Positions 36,334 to 45,647 of a stretch of 64,000 nucleotides of DNA are shown here, one piece after another. Source of the stretch: Pseudomonas triclosanedens. Its GTDB lineage: Bacteria > Pseudomonadota > Gammaproteobacteria > Pseudomonadales > Pseudomonadaceae. The notes below the pieces were generated by a model. It was given only the letters and a program-made list of their open reading frames with translations. It did not search any database and was not told where the DNA came from. Position 1 is the first letter of the stretch, and the number at the start of each line of letters is the position of its first letter. A program made the translations under genes and the position numbers. The stretch is taken from NCBI RefSeq assembly GCF_026686735.1, contig NZ_CP113432.1:248001-312000 (forward strand). Reading direction: 5' to 3'.

Positions 36334-37647
36334 ATGAACATTCAGCAGCACGAACTTTTTCTTGAACCGACTTCAGAACATAGTCCCGTAAAAAAGAATA
36401 CTCGCTCGGCCCGTTCGGGCACTTTTACCGACAATATGAAGTTGCCAGTGCATCGCTGGTTCAGATATTCGGCCGGATTTTCTGCGGAATGGGTCGAACA
36501 AGTTATTGAAGAATATTCCCCTGCTGCGGTTCTCGATCCTTTTGCGGGTTCCGGAACAACTCTGCTTGCCGCCGAGGCTGCCGGCGTGAAGGCATATGGC
36601 TTCGAAAGCCACCCTTTCGTGGCCCGGATCGCCGAGGCGAAGATTCACTGGGATCATGATCCACGGCTGCTGCTTGAGTGCGCCGATAGAGTTCTGCTGG
36701 CATCGGCAAATGCCGTGCCGGTTGCGGAAGACGATATTCCGGAACTCATGAAGAAGTGTTATTCGCCGGAAGTCATGCAGCAACTGTATGCGTTGCAACA
36801 GGCATACTTTTCCTGCTCGCCAAGTTTCAATGTCGAAATATCAAGACTGCTCTGGCTGGCTATTACGGCAATATTGCGCCCTTGCAGTCATGTTGGTACC
36901 GCGCAATGGCAGTATGTACTTCCCAACAAGACGAAGGCGAGGACACTCGAACCTTTCTTTGCATTTACGCAAAAGGTCCGGGAGATGGCCGTGGATATGG
37001 CCGAGCTTGCCCGGAAGGTCGTACGCAGCGATGCGACGGTGTTCCAGCATGACTCCCGCCAGGAGCATGACCTGATCGCGCCGAACAGCATCGACCTCGT
37101 CGTCACCTCGCCGCCGTACCCGAACAACTACGACTATGCGGATGCCACGCGCCTTGAAATGACCTTCTGGAATGAGGTGAAGTCCTGGGGCGACCTGCAG
37201 TCGGTCGTTCGCCAGCACATCATTCGTTCCTGCTCGCAGCATTCGACTGCCGAGCGACTGAAGCTGGACGCGCTGCTTGCCGATGTGTCGGTCGATGCCA
37301 TTCGCGCAGAGCTGTCCGCCGTGTGCAATGAGTTGGCCGAAGTTCGTCTCACCAAGGGCGGCAAGAAGGCCTATCACACGATGGTGGCGGCCTACTTCTG
37401 CGACCTTTCCAGGGTCCTGCAGGGGCTGCGCAAAGTGTGCAGGCCGGGAAGCACCATGTGCTTCGTGGTGGGCGACTCTGCCCCGTATGGGGTATATGTC
37501 CCGGCGGATGTCTGGCTGGGAGAGCTCGCGCTCGCCGCTGGATTCGAGTCCTACTCCTTCGAGAAACTCAGGGATAGAAACGTAAAGTGGAAAAACAGGA
37601 AGCATCAAGTGCCCTTGCATGAAGGGCGCTTGTGGATTAAGGGATAA
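36334..37647 (+). CDS. DNA methyltransferase (TSPPY type, probable N4-cytosine or N6-adenine)
   Basis: A 437-residue methyltransferase. The S-adenosylmethionine motif DPFAGSGTT is at residues about 67-75 and the catalytic motif TSPPY is at about 260-264, so motif I precedes motif IV (alpha or gamma class order). The SPPY form is most often N4-cytosine specific, though N6-adenine is possible. It is followed 2 bp later by a putative endonuclease gene, so it is the modification half of a restriction-modification pair. The first ~450 bp are less GC-rich than the surrounding core genes, which suggests transfer. Confidence 0.87.
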   Translation: MNIQQHELFLEPTSEHSPVKKNTRSARSGTFTDNMKLPVHRWFRYSAGFSAEWVEQVIEEYSPAAVLDPFAGSGTTLLAAEAAGVKAYGFESHPFVARIAEAKIHWDHDPRLLLECADRVLLASANAVPVAEDDIPELMKKCYSPEVMQQLYALQQAYFSCSPSFNVEISRLLWLAITAILRPCSHVGTAQWQYVLPNKTKARTLEPFFAFTQKVREMAVDMAELARKVVRSDATVFQHDSRQEHDLIAPNSIDLVVTSPPYPNNYDYADATRLEMTFWNEVKSWGDLQSVVRQHIIRSCSQHSTAERLKLDALLADVSVDAIRAELSAVCNELAEVRLTKGGKKAYHTMVAAYFCDLSRVLQGLRKVCRPGSTMCFVVGDSAPYGVYVPADVWLGELALAAGFESYSFEKLRDRNVKWKNRKHQVPLHEGRLWIKG

Positions 37648-37649
37648 AA

Positions 37650-38531
37650 GTGGCGAACTCACCTGCGCATCGTTTTGGCCAGATCATTGGCGACCTGCTG
37701 GAAGAAATCATCGCTCCGCAACTTCAGGAATTCTGCAATAGCCGGGGGTATTACCTCGACAAGAAAGGCAGCAGAGGCAAGGCCAGAAAAGGGAAGAAGG
37801 TTTCCTGGCTCGACAAGTACGGCAACAGCCATGACCTGGACTTCGTCATCGAAAAGAACGGCTCCGATGATGAAATCGGGCGCCCTTTGGCCTTCATCGA
37901 AGCGGCCTGGCGCAGGTACACCAAGCACTCACGCAACAAGGCCCAGGAAATCCAGGGCGCGGTACTGCCCATCGCCGAAAAGTATTCCTGGGACAAGCCT
38001 TTCCTCGGTGCGGTGCTCGGCGGGGTTTTCACCTTGAGTTCGATCAACCAGATGGCTTCCTCCGGCTTCGATGTCGTGCTGTTCCCCTATTCGAGCGTCG
38101 TGGCTGCCTTTGCCAGCGTCGGAATCGATGCGGAATTCGACGAACATACGCCGGACAAGGTGTTCCAGGCTGCGGTCGAGCGTTACGAAGCGCTAGATGC
38201 GGCCGGTCGCGCGGCCCTTGAGCGAGATCTGGTAACGCGAAACCAGGAACTCATCGACGAGTTCTTCCAGAACCTCGCGGCGACGCTGGACCGGCAGATC
38301 GACAGCGTCGTGATCATCCCGCTGCACGGTAAATCCAACGAATTCGAGGAGATTTCCGAGGCTGCCTCGTTTGTTCAGCAGTATCAGGAGCAATCGACGC
38401 AGGGCGGCCCGTTCAGGGAGTACGAGGTAATCGTCAAATACTCCAACGGCGACAAGATCGAGGCGCTGTTCAAGGACAAGGCGCGGACTGCCGCCTTCCT
38501 TCGCTATGTGAGCGACGGGGTCGGCGTCTAG
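37650..38531 (+). CDS. Putative restriction endonuclease partner of the TSPPY methyltransferase, GTG start
   Basis: A 293-residue protein not recognised by name. A possible PD-(D/E)xK-like core is seen: D64 in LDFVIEKNG, then E84 in LAFIEAAWRRY, with the usual catalytic lysine replaced or displaced (EAA in place of ExK). The GTG start is 2 bp after the methyltransferase stop, with AAGGG upstream. Role as the restriction enzyme is inferred from the pairing; the motif match alone is weak. Confidence 0.6.
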   Translation: MANSPAHRFGQIIGDLLEEIIAPQLQEFCNSRGYYLDKKGSRGKARKGKKVSWLDKYGNSHDLDFVIEKNGSDDEIGRPLAFIEAAWRRYTKHSRNKAQEIQGAVLPIAEKYSWDKPFLGAVLGGVFTLSSINQMASSGFDVVLFPYSSVVAAFASVGIDAEFDEHTPDKVFQAAVERYEALDAAGRAALERDLVTRNQELIDEFFQNLAATLDRQIDSVVIIPLHGKSNEFEEISEAASFVQQYQEQSTQGGPFREYEVIVKYSNGDKIEALFKDKARTAAFLRYVSDGVGV

Positions 38532-38587
38532 TTGGGAGGCTCTGCCGGCGTCCGTTCGCGTCGGCATTCAGCGCGGCTGGATTCGCG

Positions 38588-38625
38588 GCAAAAAGAAAGG
38601 GCCCAGGTTTTCGCCTGGGCCCTTG
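38588..38625 (-). terminator. Terminator of the former tRNA-Arg gene
   Basis: AAGGGCCCAGG (38597-38607) and CCTGGGCCCTT (38614-38624) form a perfect 11-bp stem. On the - strand it is followed by TTCTTTTT, placing it directly after the tRNA CCA end. It may also stop + strand transcripts from the endonuclease gene. Confidence 0.85.
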
Positions 38626-38632
38626 ATTTCTA

Positions 38633-38678
38633 TGGCGCATCCGGCGGGATTCGAACCCACGACCCCTGCCTTCGGAGG
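38633..38678 (-). other. tRNA-Arg(CCG) 3' fragment: integration (att) site of a genomic island
   Basis: Read on the - strand, the 46 bases comprise the anticodon loop CTCCGAA (anticodon CCG), the 3' anticodon stem GGCAG, variable loop, a complete T arm (GTGGG TTCGAAT CCCGC), the 3' acceptor strand and CCA. The 5' half of a tRNA (D arm, 5' acceptor GCATCCG, 5' anticodon stem CTGCC) is absent: sequence diverges at 38679. This is the usual product of tyrosine-integrase insertion at a tRNA 3' end. The fragment's tRNA-terminator side is chromosomal, so the inserted element lies at higher coordinates and the intact tRNA should be at its far end. Confidence 0.8.
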
Positions 38679-39212
38679 CCAATGCGGTACAGGAATCTCA
38701 GTTGCCATGCAGAGATCAAAAATGCCGCTAAGTGCCATCCTGCAAGGGTTTCGTCTTGTGGCGCTCCCTGCAGTTTAAGGCCTATAGCGACACCTGAGGG
38801 TGGTTATCCGTGGCACAAAAAACGAAATCTGGGATGCCGGTTTTTGACTACTAGCCAAATCCAGGCTCGCCCTGCCGCCGTCTGACTGAACCTGAATTTC
38901 GACTATCGACCTACAGATGATCACCCTCACCCAGTACGTTCACTGGTGGGCCGTGGAAATTGACAGATCGATAAGACCTTGCGCTGCTCCGGTTCCATAG
39001 GACCTTGGAATGACGACTGCAAGCGGAGCTGCGCCTGAGTTCAGCCAACTCCGTTTTGCTTCTCTGGGCTGTGTCGTTACGAACGTACAACCGAGGAATG
39101 CGCGGACCAAAAAGTTAGCGAAGCTTTTTCTGGTGCCAGGCTCTGCCCTCGCAGGAGACCATGGCAGAGCGGCAAGCGCCGAGATTCGTGGGCAGGAGGC
39201 TGGGCAGTCAGC
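38679..39212. other. Island left margin without recognisable genes
   Basis: About 530 bp. Open frames here are short and translate to low-information sequence; one that spans the tRNA fragment (with GGIRTHDP) is a well-known tRNA-derived artefact. No integrase, repeat or RNA gene was recognised. Confidence 0.5.
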
Positions 39213-39458
39213 TCAGTCGTCCTTGGCGTTTACCTCGGCGGAGACCTTGTCAGACGACTCCCAGTGGCCAACCAGCTCATCTACGCGATCGGGGATGCGC
39301 GGAGATTTGCTGAGCACCAGGCAACGGGTAGTGCCTACGTACTCTTCAAGCAGATAGAGCGTGTCCCCAATGTCGACGCCCATCTCCTGCAGAACGTCAT
39401 CGGGTAGGCGAATAGCACCGTCGCCGTCCCAGTCCTCAATCACTACATGATTCCGCAT
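39213..39458 (-). CDS. AbrB/MazE-like DNA-binding protein
   Basis: An 81-residue protein whose N-terminal ~45 residues follow the SpoVT-AbrB pattern: VVIEDWDGDGAIRLPDDVLQEMGVDIGDTLYLLEE. Such domains occur in antitoxins and transition-state regulators. No toxin-like gene is adjacent on either side, so it may be an orphan antitoxin or a regulator of the island. Confidence 0.65.
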   Translation of the reverse strand: MRNHVVIEDWDGDGAIRLPDDVLQEMGVDIGDTLYLLEEYVGTTRCLVLSKSPRIPDRVDELVGHWESSDKVSAEVNAKDD

Positions 39459-40093
39459 CGTGACCCCAGGCAGCGGCTGAATGAAGTGTCCGCAGGGGGA
39501 GGCAACGGCGAGCCGATGCCAACGAAGTCCCGCGGCGCAGGTCGACAGAATAGCAAAAAGCTCTCGGGCTTAGAGCGTTGTAACGATGACACCCCTCACC
39601 TCCAGCCGCAGCTTCTGACATTTGAACTCGCTCCGGGCCTGCCAGCTACCATCGCCCTTAATGGGCAGAAAATCCCGCAATACCACCGGGGGAAATTAAT
39701 ATCCCCATGCCACATTCAGCTAATCCACCGGCAGGTCATCGAGACTTCGCTCTGTAGCCACCATGGCTGCACTGGATTACCGCAGAATGTCAGTGGCAGT
39801 CCTGCAAAAACCACTGAGCCGCCACATGCGCTCACTGGGACGCCTTCGCCGAATTAGCCAAATACACCCTCGTGACGGTAGATCCCTCCGCCAAATCGCC
39901 AATATCCAGTGCGCGAACCTGGAATAAGCCGCCAAACCTCGACTGGCCTGGCTTTTCACCCAGCTCTATTCGGGCAAGACGCGAGCTCTGCTGGCTATCA
40001 AATGGGCCCATCCGCCAAAACAAATACGTATCATGGGGCCACGACTTACTTCGGTAATCTCGTGCTCGGACTACCTTTGGAAAAGTGGCCGTC
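39459..40093. other. Region without supported genes upstream of jetA
   Basis: 635 bp. Several open frames of 60-136 codons on both strands overlap one another and show no recognisable motif or Shine-Dalgarno. The jetA promoter should lie here. It may contain decayed sequence, but no identifiable remnant was seen. Confidence 0.45.
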
Positions 40094-41593
40094 ATGGAAG
40101 AAAGCGCGCAACAGCGTTCAGAACGCTATGTATCCACCCGCAGCCAGCACCCCGCGTGGCTTTTGCTCGCCTCACGTCGTGCTCCCCTTGTACTGGGTTG
40201 CCTGCAAACGCTGTTCGAGCGGGCGCACGATGGGATCCCCATGGAGGATGCGCTGCAAGCGCTGTCCGAAATGCTGGCTGCTTATGCCAGCCAGGAGCTT
40301 TACGAGATCGACCCGGATACAACGCATCTCCAGGCCGGGCGTGAACTTCGTGAATGGATCAAGCGGCGTCTGGTCGTAGAGCGAGAGGGCCGCATCTACG
40401 CAACCGACGCGTTGGAGTCCGCCATCCAGTTCGTCGACTCGCTGGATAGTCGGATCATGACCTCCACGGCATCTCGCCTTTCGGTGGTCCAGCGCGAGAT
40501 CGAAAACCTGGAAACGGGGCTGAACCCCAGCCCAACTGGTCGTATTGCCAGCCTGCGCCGCCGAATCCGGGATTTGGAACATGAGCTTGAGCAGGTAGAG
40601 GCCGGCCACGTCATCGTGCTGGACGAAGCGCAGGTGATAGAGGGCATACGCGAGGTATATAACCTGGCCACCAGCCTGCGCGCAGACTTTCGACGGGTTG
40701 AAGACTCCTGGCGGGAGGCGGATCGCGCTCTTCGACACTCCATCATCAGCGAGCAGGCTCATCGTGGAGAAATCGTCGATCGGTTGCTGGACGGTCAAGA
40801 TGCTCTACTAAACACACCGGAAGGGCGTGTCTTCGAAAGCTTCCAGCAGCAACTGCGGCAGTCAGCTGAGTGGGAAGCCATGCGTGAGCGTTTGCGCACC
40901 ATCCTTCGTCATCCTGCGGTTCCAAAGGCGTTGAATCGTCCCCAGCAACGTGAACTGCGCTGGTTGGCGTTACGCCTGGTTCGGGAGTCGCAGGCTGTGC
41001 TTCAGGCGCGTGCCCGAAGCGAGCGCGATGTCCGTGGCTTCATGAGGACGGGCCTGGCCGCCGAGCATCATCGCGTCGGACAGTTACTCAGCGACTTCTT
41101 CAATCTAGCACTCAGCGTCGACTGGCAACGCCAGGCCGTGCGCCGTAGCGCTGTCCGTTTGCCGCCGGTTGGCGTCGCCATTGCCGGTGTCCCGGCAATC
41201 GAGCGTCTGCGTTTCAAGACCCTGGATGACGATGACACGGGCGAGCTGGATCTGAGTTTGAAGCCTGCGGGGTTGGAACATATAGATGATGACTTCTGGG
41301 ATGCTTTCGACGGGTTGGACCGTGAAGCGTTGATTCATGACACTCTGGCGGTGCTGCTGGAGCAGGGGCGACCTGTGAGTCTCGGGGAGCTTGCGTCTTT
41401 GCTTCCACCTGCTCACGACCTGGAAACCTTTGCGCTCTGGTTAGCTATGGCTCGCGAGGCAGGTATTGAGGTGCTGACAGAGGAGCGTCAGATCGTGGAT
41501 CTGTTTGACGAGGATGAGCAACGCTGGCGCTTCAACTTGCCTTATGTCGGACTCGACCACGAGGCACTCAAGGACATCGATTGGGAGTTGTGA
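40094..41593 (+). CDS. jetA: Wadjet anti-plasmid system protein JetA (MukF/kleisin-like, DUF3375)
   Basis: A 499-residue protein, the kleisin-like subunit of a Wadjet SMC complex. It has an N-terminal winged-helix-like region (HPAWLLLASRRAPLVLGCLQTLF, DALQALSEMLA), then a long helical middle (NLETGLNPSPTGRIASLRRRIRDLEHELEQV) and a C-terminal winged helix (LASLLPPAHDLETFALWLAMAREAGIEVL). The ATG at 40094 has GGAAAAG 8 bases upstream; an in-frame GTG at 40085 is possible. First of four tightly packed genes. Confidence 0.9.
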   Translation: MEESAQQRSERYVSTRSQHPAWLLLASRRAPLVLGCLQTLFERAHDGIPMEDALQALSEMLAAYASQELYEIDPDTTHLQAGRELREWIKRRLVVEREGRIYATDALESAIQFVDSLDSRIMTSTASRLSVVQREIENLETGLNPSPTGRIASLRRRIRDLEHELEQVEAGHVIVLDEAQVIEGIREVYNLATSLRADFRRVEDSWREADRALRHSIISEQAHRGEIVDRLLDGQDALLNTPEGRVFESFQQQLRQSAEWEAMRERLRTILRHPAVPKALNRPQQRELRWLALRLVRESQAVLQARARSERDVRGFMRTGLAAEHHRVGQLLSDFFNLALSVDWQRQAVRRSAVRLPPVGVAIAGVPAIERLRFKTLDDDDTGELDLSLKPAGLEHIDDDFWDAFDGLDREALIHDTLAVLLEQGRPVSLGELASLLPPAHDLETFALWLAMAREAGIEVLTEERQIVDLFDEDEQRWRFNLPYVGLDHEALKDIDWEL

Positions 41594-41595
41594 GC

Positions 41596-42345
41596 ATGGC
41601 GGGGATCTTCGATCGCATTGCAGGCGCCTCTGGTGCCGACGAAACGGAGCTGACAGCAGAGCCCATGGCGTTGGATGACGGAATGGATGACGAACAACCT
41701 GTCATGAGCGCCGCTGTACAGGTCGATGAGCGACGGACGCCGCAACGGGTACGTGAGACCGTACAGGAAATGCTCAAGTACGGGCTGCTGGAAGAGAGTC
41801 ACAAGCCCAACCTGTATCGCTCAGCGCTTTCCAATATCGAGGCGGTCGACAGAATCCTGGAGCCGCTCGACCTTGCCATGGGGGTCGACGAGGTTCGGGG
41901 GCTGGTGTTTGTTACCGTTCGCCAGGGCGAGGTGGCCGAGCAGGATGACTGGTCGCACCCCCTCGTGCGTCGGCAAAGGCTGAATCTGGAGCAGTCTCTC
42001 CTGATAGCCATCCTGCGCCAGCAGTTCATCGCCTACGAACAGGAAAGCGGTACGGGCGCCAGTCAGGCATCGGTAGCGGTCGATGAGCTGATTCCCCAAT
42101 TGCAGGTTTACCTAGGCGAGCTGGGCAGTGAGGCGAAGGAGCGCAATCGCATCATCACGCTGCTGGATCAGCTCAAGGGGCATGGCCTGGTGTCGGCTCT
42201 GGACGCCCATGATCGCGTCATCATCCGTCCCATCATTACCCACTTGGCTAACCCGGAGAACCTGCAGGCACTCGTGGCATGGCTGCGAGAGCAGGTGGAG
42301 GGCGCGGCGACGCCGGCTGCCGATGGCGAGGAGGATATGGCATGA
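41596..42345 (+). CDS. jetB: Wadjet protein JetB (MukE-like, DUF4194)
   Basis: A 249-residue protein, the KITE/MukE-like subunit that bridges the kleisin and the SMC motor. After an acidic N-terminus it has the DUF4194 pattern: VRETVQEMLKYGLLEE, YRSALSNIEAVDRILEPLDLAMGVDEVRGLVFV, HPLVRRQRLNLEQSLLIAILRQQFIAYEQE. Its ATG is 2 bp after jetA, and its stop overlaps the jetC ATG. Confidence 0.9.
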   Translation: MAGIFDRIAGASGADETELTAEPMALDDGMDDEQPVMSAAVQVDERRTPQRVRETVQEMLKYGLLEESHKPNLYRSALSNIEAVDRILEPLDLAMGVDEVRGLVFVTVRQGEVAEQDDWSHPLVRRQRLNLEQSLLIAILRQQFIAYEQESGTGASQASVAVDELIPQLQVYLGELGSEAKERNRIITLLDQLKGHGLVSALDAHDRVIIRPIITHLANPENLQALVAWLREQVEGAATPAADGEEDMA

Positions 42346-45300
42346 AGCAGGCACTCCTCTGGCGTGACAGCGAGACCTTCATTCTCACCAGCATCGAGCT
42401 CTATAACTGGGGCGGCTTTCAGGGCTATCACCGTGCCGAGATCGACCCCTCCGGTACCGCCGTGATCGGCCCGACGGGGAGCGGTAAAACGACGCTGGTG
42501 GACGCTCTGATGACCTTGCTGTGCGCCAATCCGCGCTACAACCTGGCATCCACGGGCGGGCACGAAAGCGACCGCGATCTGGTGTCCTATGTACGCGGCG
42601 TCACCGGCCCCGGGGACGGAGGTGTAGAGCAATCTCATATCGCGCGCCAGGGTAAGACGGTCACCGCCATTGCCGCCACGCTCGAGCGTGACGGTGCGCA
42701 GGTTCGACTGGGCGCCGTGCTCTGGTTCGAGGGCACCAGCTCCTCGGCGTCCGATCTGAAAAAACTTTGGCTGTTAAGCGAGTCCCCTGAGCAGAGGCTG
42801 GAGCATTGGCTCAGCCAGCATCACGCAGGCGGCATGCGGGCTCTGCGTCAGATGGAGAAGGATGGTACGGGGATCTGGCCGTATCCCAGCAAGAAAGCCT
42901 TCCTGGCCAGGCTGAGGGATTACTTCGAGGTCGGTGAAAACGCTTTCACCTTGCTCAACCGCGCTGCCGGCCTGAAGCAGCTCAACAGTATTGATGAGAT
43001 CTTTCGAGAGCTGGTACTGGATGACCGCTCCGCCTTCGAGCGGGCTGCCGAGGTCGCCAGCAGCTTCGATGATCTAACTGACATCCACCGAGAACTGGAA
43101 ACCGCTAGAAAGCAGCAGCGCTCGTTGCAACCTGTCGCCGATGGCTGGGAACGTTATAGGGCCTTGCAAGAACAGTTGCAGGATAAACAAGCGCTCGAAG
43201 GCATCCTCCCGGTCTGGTTCGCCGAGCAGGGGTATCGCCTGTGGTTGGCTGAAACCAACAGGCTTGAGAAGGAGCACAAACAGGCCGAACTGGATCAGGC
43301 GCAATGCAGGAGTCAGCTTGAGATCCAGAAGGGCGTGGTCGATCAACATCGTCAGCGCTACCTGCGAGTAGGGGGCGCAGGGATAGACCAATTACGCGGG
43401 CGCATCGCTGATTGGGTCAGGGAGTGCGATAGGCGGCGCCTGAAAGCCGAGCAATACCAACGCTTGGCCAAGGGGCTTGGACTCGCGGATGAGTTATCGG
43501 CCGCTGCGCTCGAAGAAAATCAGCAGCAGATCGCGGCACGCCTGGAAATACTGGCCCAGCAAACTACAGACGCGCGCCAGAAAGCGTTCGACGCAGGTCT
43601 CGTCCAGCAAGAGCTCAATGGCCGCCTGCAGAGCTTACAGCAGGAGCGTGCTGAGGTTGAGAGACGGCCAGGCTCGAACCTGCCCGGGAATTTTCATGCT
43701 TTTCGAAGCGATCTGGCACAGGCGCTTGGTGTCGATGAGTCGGCCCTGCCTTTCGTTGCCGAACTGGTGCAGGTCAAGCCCGAGGAGCTGGCCTGGCGGG
43801 GTGCCATCGAACGGGCAATCGGTAGCCACCGGCTGCGTATCCTAGTGCCGCAGGGTTCATCCCAGGCCGCACTGCGTTGGGTGAACCAACGGCACAACCG
43901 CTTGCATGTGCGCTTGTTGGAGGTCAAGGAGCCGTCGTCGCGCCCTGTGTTCTTCGACGATGGTTTTACCCGCAAACTGACCTTCAAGGAGCATCCGTAC
44001 CGAGAAGCTGTGAAGGCTCTACTGGCGGATAATGACCGCCACTGCGTCGAAAGCCCGGAGCAATTGCGTCATACCCCTTACGCCATGACAGCTCAGGGGC
44101 TGATGTCGGGCAAAGAACGCTTCTTCGACAAGCAGGATCAGAAGCGCCTGGATGAAGACTGGCTGACCGGCTTCGACAACCGCGATCGTCTGGCCTTCCT
44201 GACTGAGCATATTCGCGAGGTCAATGAACAGCTCGTGCCCGCCAAGCTGGCCCTGGATGCTGCCCAGGGCGATGTCGGTCAGTTAGAGAGTCAAGCTTCG
44301 CTGCTGCAACGCGTCGAAGAACTGCAGTTCGAGGAGATTGATCGGCCGGGCGCCGAGCGTCAGCTGCAGTCGCTGCGTACTCAGCTGGACACCCTGACCC
44401 GTCCCGATTCTGACCTTGCTGTGATCAAGGCCGAGCTGGATCAAGCCGAGGCCCTGCGGGAGTCTCTGGACCAACAGCTGCAACGACTGATCGAGCAGTG
44501 TGTGCAGTTGAAAACTCAGTTTGACCAGGCCGCATCCGCTACCCGTAAGGCCTATCGCGGCGCCGAAAAGGGGCTGAGCGATACACAGCGTGAACTGGCG
44601 CAAGCGCATTTCCCGACCCTGACCGCGGATGACCTCGGCGATATTGACGAGCTGGAGCGCAAGCATACGCGTGAGCTTCAAGGGCAACTCAAAACGCTCG
44701 GCGAGAAACTGGGCGACCAGAAAACAGAGCTTGCCAAACGTATGTCCGACGCCCTGAAAGCAGACACCGGTGCGCTTGCAGAGGTCGGGCGAGAACTGGT
44801 GGATGTACCCAGGTATCTGGAGCGTCTCCGTGTGCTGACCGAGGAAGCCCTGCCCGAGAAACTCAAGCGCTTCCTGGAATACCTCAATCGCTCCTCGGAT
44901 GACGGCGTCACCCAGCTGCTCAGCTATATCGACCATGAGGTCTCGATGATCGAGGAGCGCCTGGATGACCTGAACAGTACGATGCAGCGTGTCGACTTTC
45001 AGCCCGGACGCTATCTGCGCCTGGTGGCGAAAAAGGTCATCCATGAAAGCCTGCGCACCTTGCAACAGGCTCAGCGCCAACTGAACTCGGCGCGCTTCAT
45101 CGATGATGAAGGCGAGAGCCATTACAAGGCATTGCAGGCGCTCGTTGGCCTGCTCAAGGATGCCTGCGAACACAGCAGGAATCAGGGTGCCAAGGCACTG
45201 CTGGATCCGCGCTTCCGCCTGGAGTTCGCGGTATCGGTGATCGATCGGGAAGGCAATAATCTCATCGAAACCCGGACAGGTTCTCAGGGCGGCAGCGGTG

Positions 45301-45647
45301 GAGAGAAGGAGATCATCGCCTCCTATGTACTGACCGCTTCCCTGAGCTACGCGCTCTGTCCCGATGGCAGCAGCCGGCCGTTGTTCGGCACCATCGTGCT
45401 CGACGAGGCGTTCTCGCGCAGCTCCCATGCGGTTGCCGGTCGGATCATCGCGGCGCTGAGGGAATTCGGCCTGCACGCTGTTTTCATCACGCCCAACAAA
45501 GAAATGCGCCTGCTGCGCCACCATACGCGTTCGGCCGTCGTCGTTCACCGGCGCGGCGTGGAATCCAGTTTGGTTTCTCTGAGCTGGGAAGCTTTGGATG
45601 AGCATCATCAACAGCGCATCAAGGCCATGCATGAAGTCGCCCACTGA
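42342..45647 (+). CDS. jetC: Wadjet SMC-like ATPase JetC
   Basis: A 1101-residue SMC-type motor. Walker A GPTGSGKT is at residues 43-50, and long coiled coils with a hinge-like centre occupy most of the middle. Near the C-terminus are the ABC signature (SQGGSGGEKEII) and Walker B (TIVLDEAFSR). In Wadjet this ATPase extrudes loops on circular DNA and triggers cutting by JetD. The start ATGA overlap with jetB has GAGGAT upstream. The 3' end overlaps jetD by 17 bp. Confidence 0.95.
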   Translation: MKQALLWRDSETFILTSIELYNWGGFQGYHRAEIDPSGTAVIGPTGSGKTTLVDALMTLLCANPRYNLASTGGHESDRDLVSYVRGVTGPGDGGVEQSHIARQGKTVTAIAATLERDGAQVRLGAVLWFEGTSSSASDLKKLWLLSESPEQRLEHWLSQHHAGGMRALRQMEKDGTGIWPYPSKKAFLARLRDYFEVGENAFTLLNRAAGLKQLNSIDEIFRELVLDDRSAFERAAEVASSFDDLTDIHRELETARKQQRSLQPVADGWERYRALQEQLQDKQALEGILPVWFAEQGYRLWLAETNRLEKEHKQAELDQAQCRSQLEIQKGVVDQHRQRYLRVGGAGIDQLRGRIADWVRECDRRRLKAEQYQRLAKGLGLADELSAAALEENQQQIAARLEILAQQTTDARQKAFDAGLVQQELNGRLQSLQQERAEVERRPGSNLPGNFHAFRSDLAQALGVDESALPFVAELVQVKPEELAWRGAIERAIGSHRLRILVPQGSSQAALRWVNQRHNRLHVRLLEVKEPSSRPVFFDDGFTRKLTFKEHPYREAVKALLADNDRHCVESPEQLRHTPYAMTAQGLMSGKERFFDKQDQKRLDEDWLTGFDNRDRLAFLTEHIREVNEQLVPAKLALDAAQGDVGQLESQASLLQRVEELQFEEIDRPGAERQLQSLRTQLDTLTRPDSDLAVIKAELDQAEALRESLDQQLQRLIEQCVQLKTQFDQAASATRKAYRGAEKGLSDTQRELAQAHFPTLTADDLGDIDELERKHTRELQGQLKTLGEKLGDQKTELAKRMSDALKADTGALAEVGRELVDVPRYLERLRVLTEEALPEKLKRFLEYLNRSSDDGVTQLLSYIDHEVSMIEERLDDLNSTMQRVDFQPGRYLRLVAKKVIHESLRTLQQAQRQLNSARFIDDEGESHYKALQALVGLLKDACEHSRNQGAKALLDPRFRLEFAVSVIDREGNNLIETRTGSQGGSGGEKEIIASYVLTASLSYALCPDGSSRPLFGTIVLDEAFSRSSHAVAGRIIAALREFGLHAVFITPNKEMRLLRHHTRSAVVVHRRGVESSLVSLSWEALDEHHQQRIKAMHEVAH

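Noticed and set aside
36334..38531. BREX or DISARM defence module around the methyltransferase
   Set aside because: Only a methyltransferase and one small partner are present; no PglZ, BrxC, DrmA or helicase genes are adjacent.
38633..38712. A complete tRNA-Arg gene
   Set aside because: The D arm, 5' acceptor strand and 5' anticodon stem are missing; only the 3' half is present, so it is an attachment-site fragment.
38532..38885. 117-codon open frame spanning the tRNA fragment (contains GGIRTHDP)
   Set aside because: This peptide is a well-known artefact of translating tRNA 3' ends in databases; no Shine-Dalgarno, and the frame crosses the tRNA terminator.
39447..39857. 136-codon + strand frame before jetA
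   Set aside because: No motif, no ribosome binding site, mixed composition and overlaps other equally long frames on the - strand.
39832..40095. 87-codon - strand frame overlapping the jetA start
   Set aside because: No recognisable motif, and it runs over the jetA ribosome binding site and start codon.
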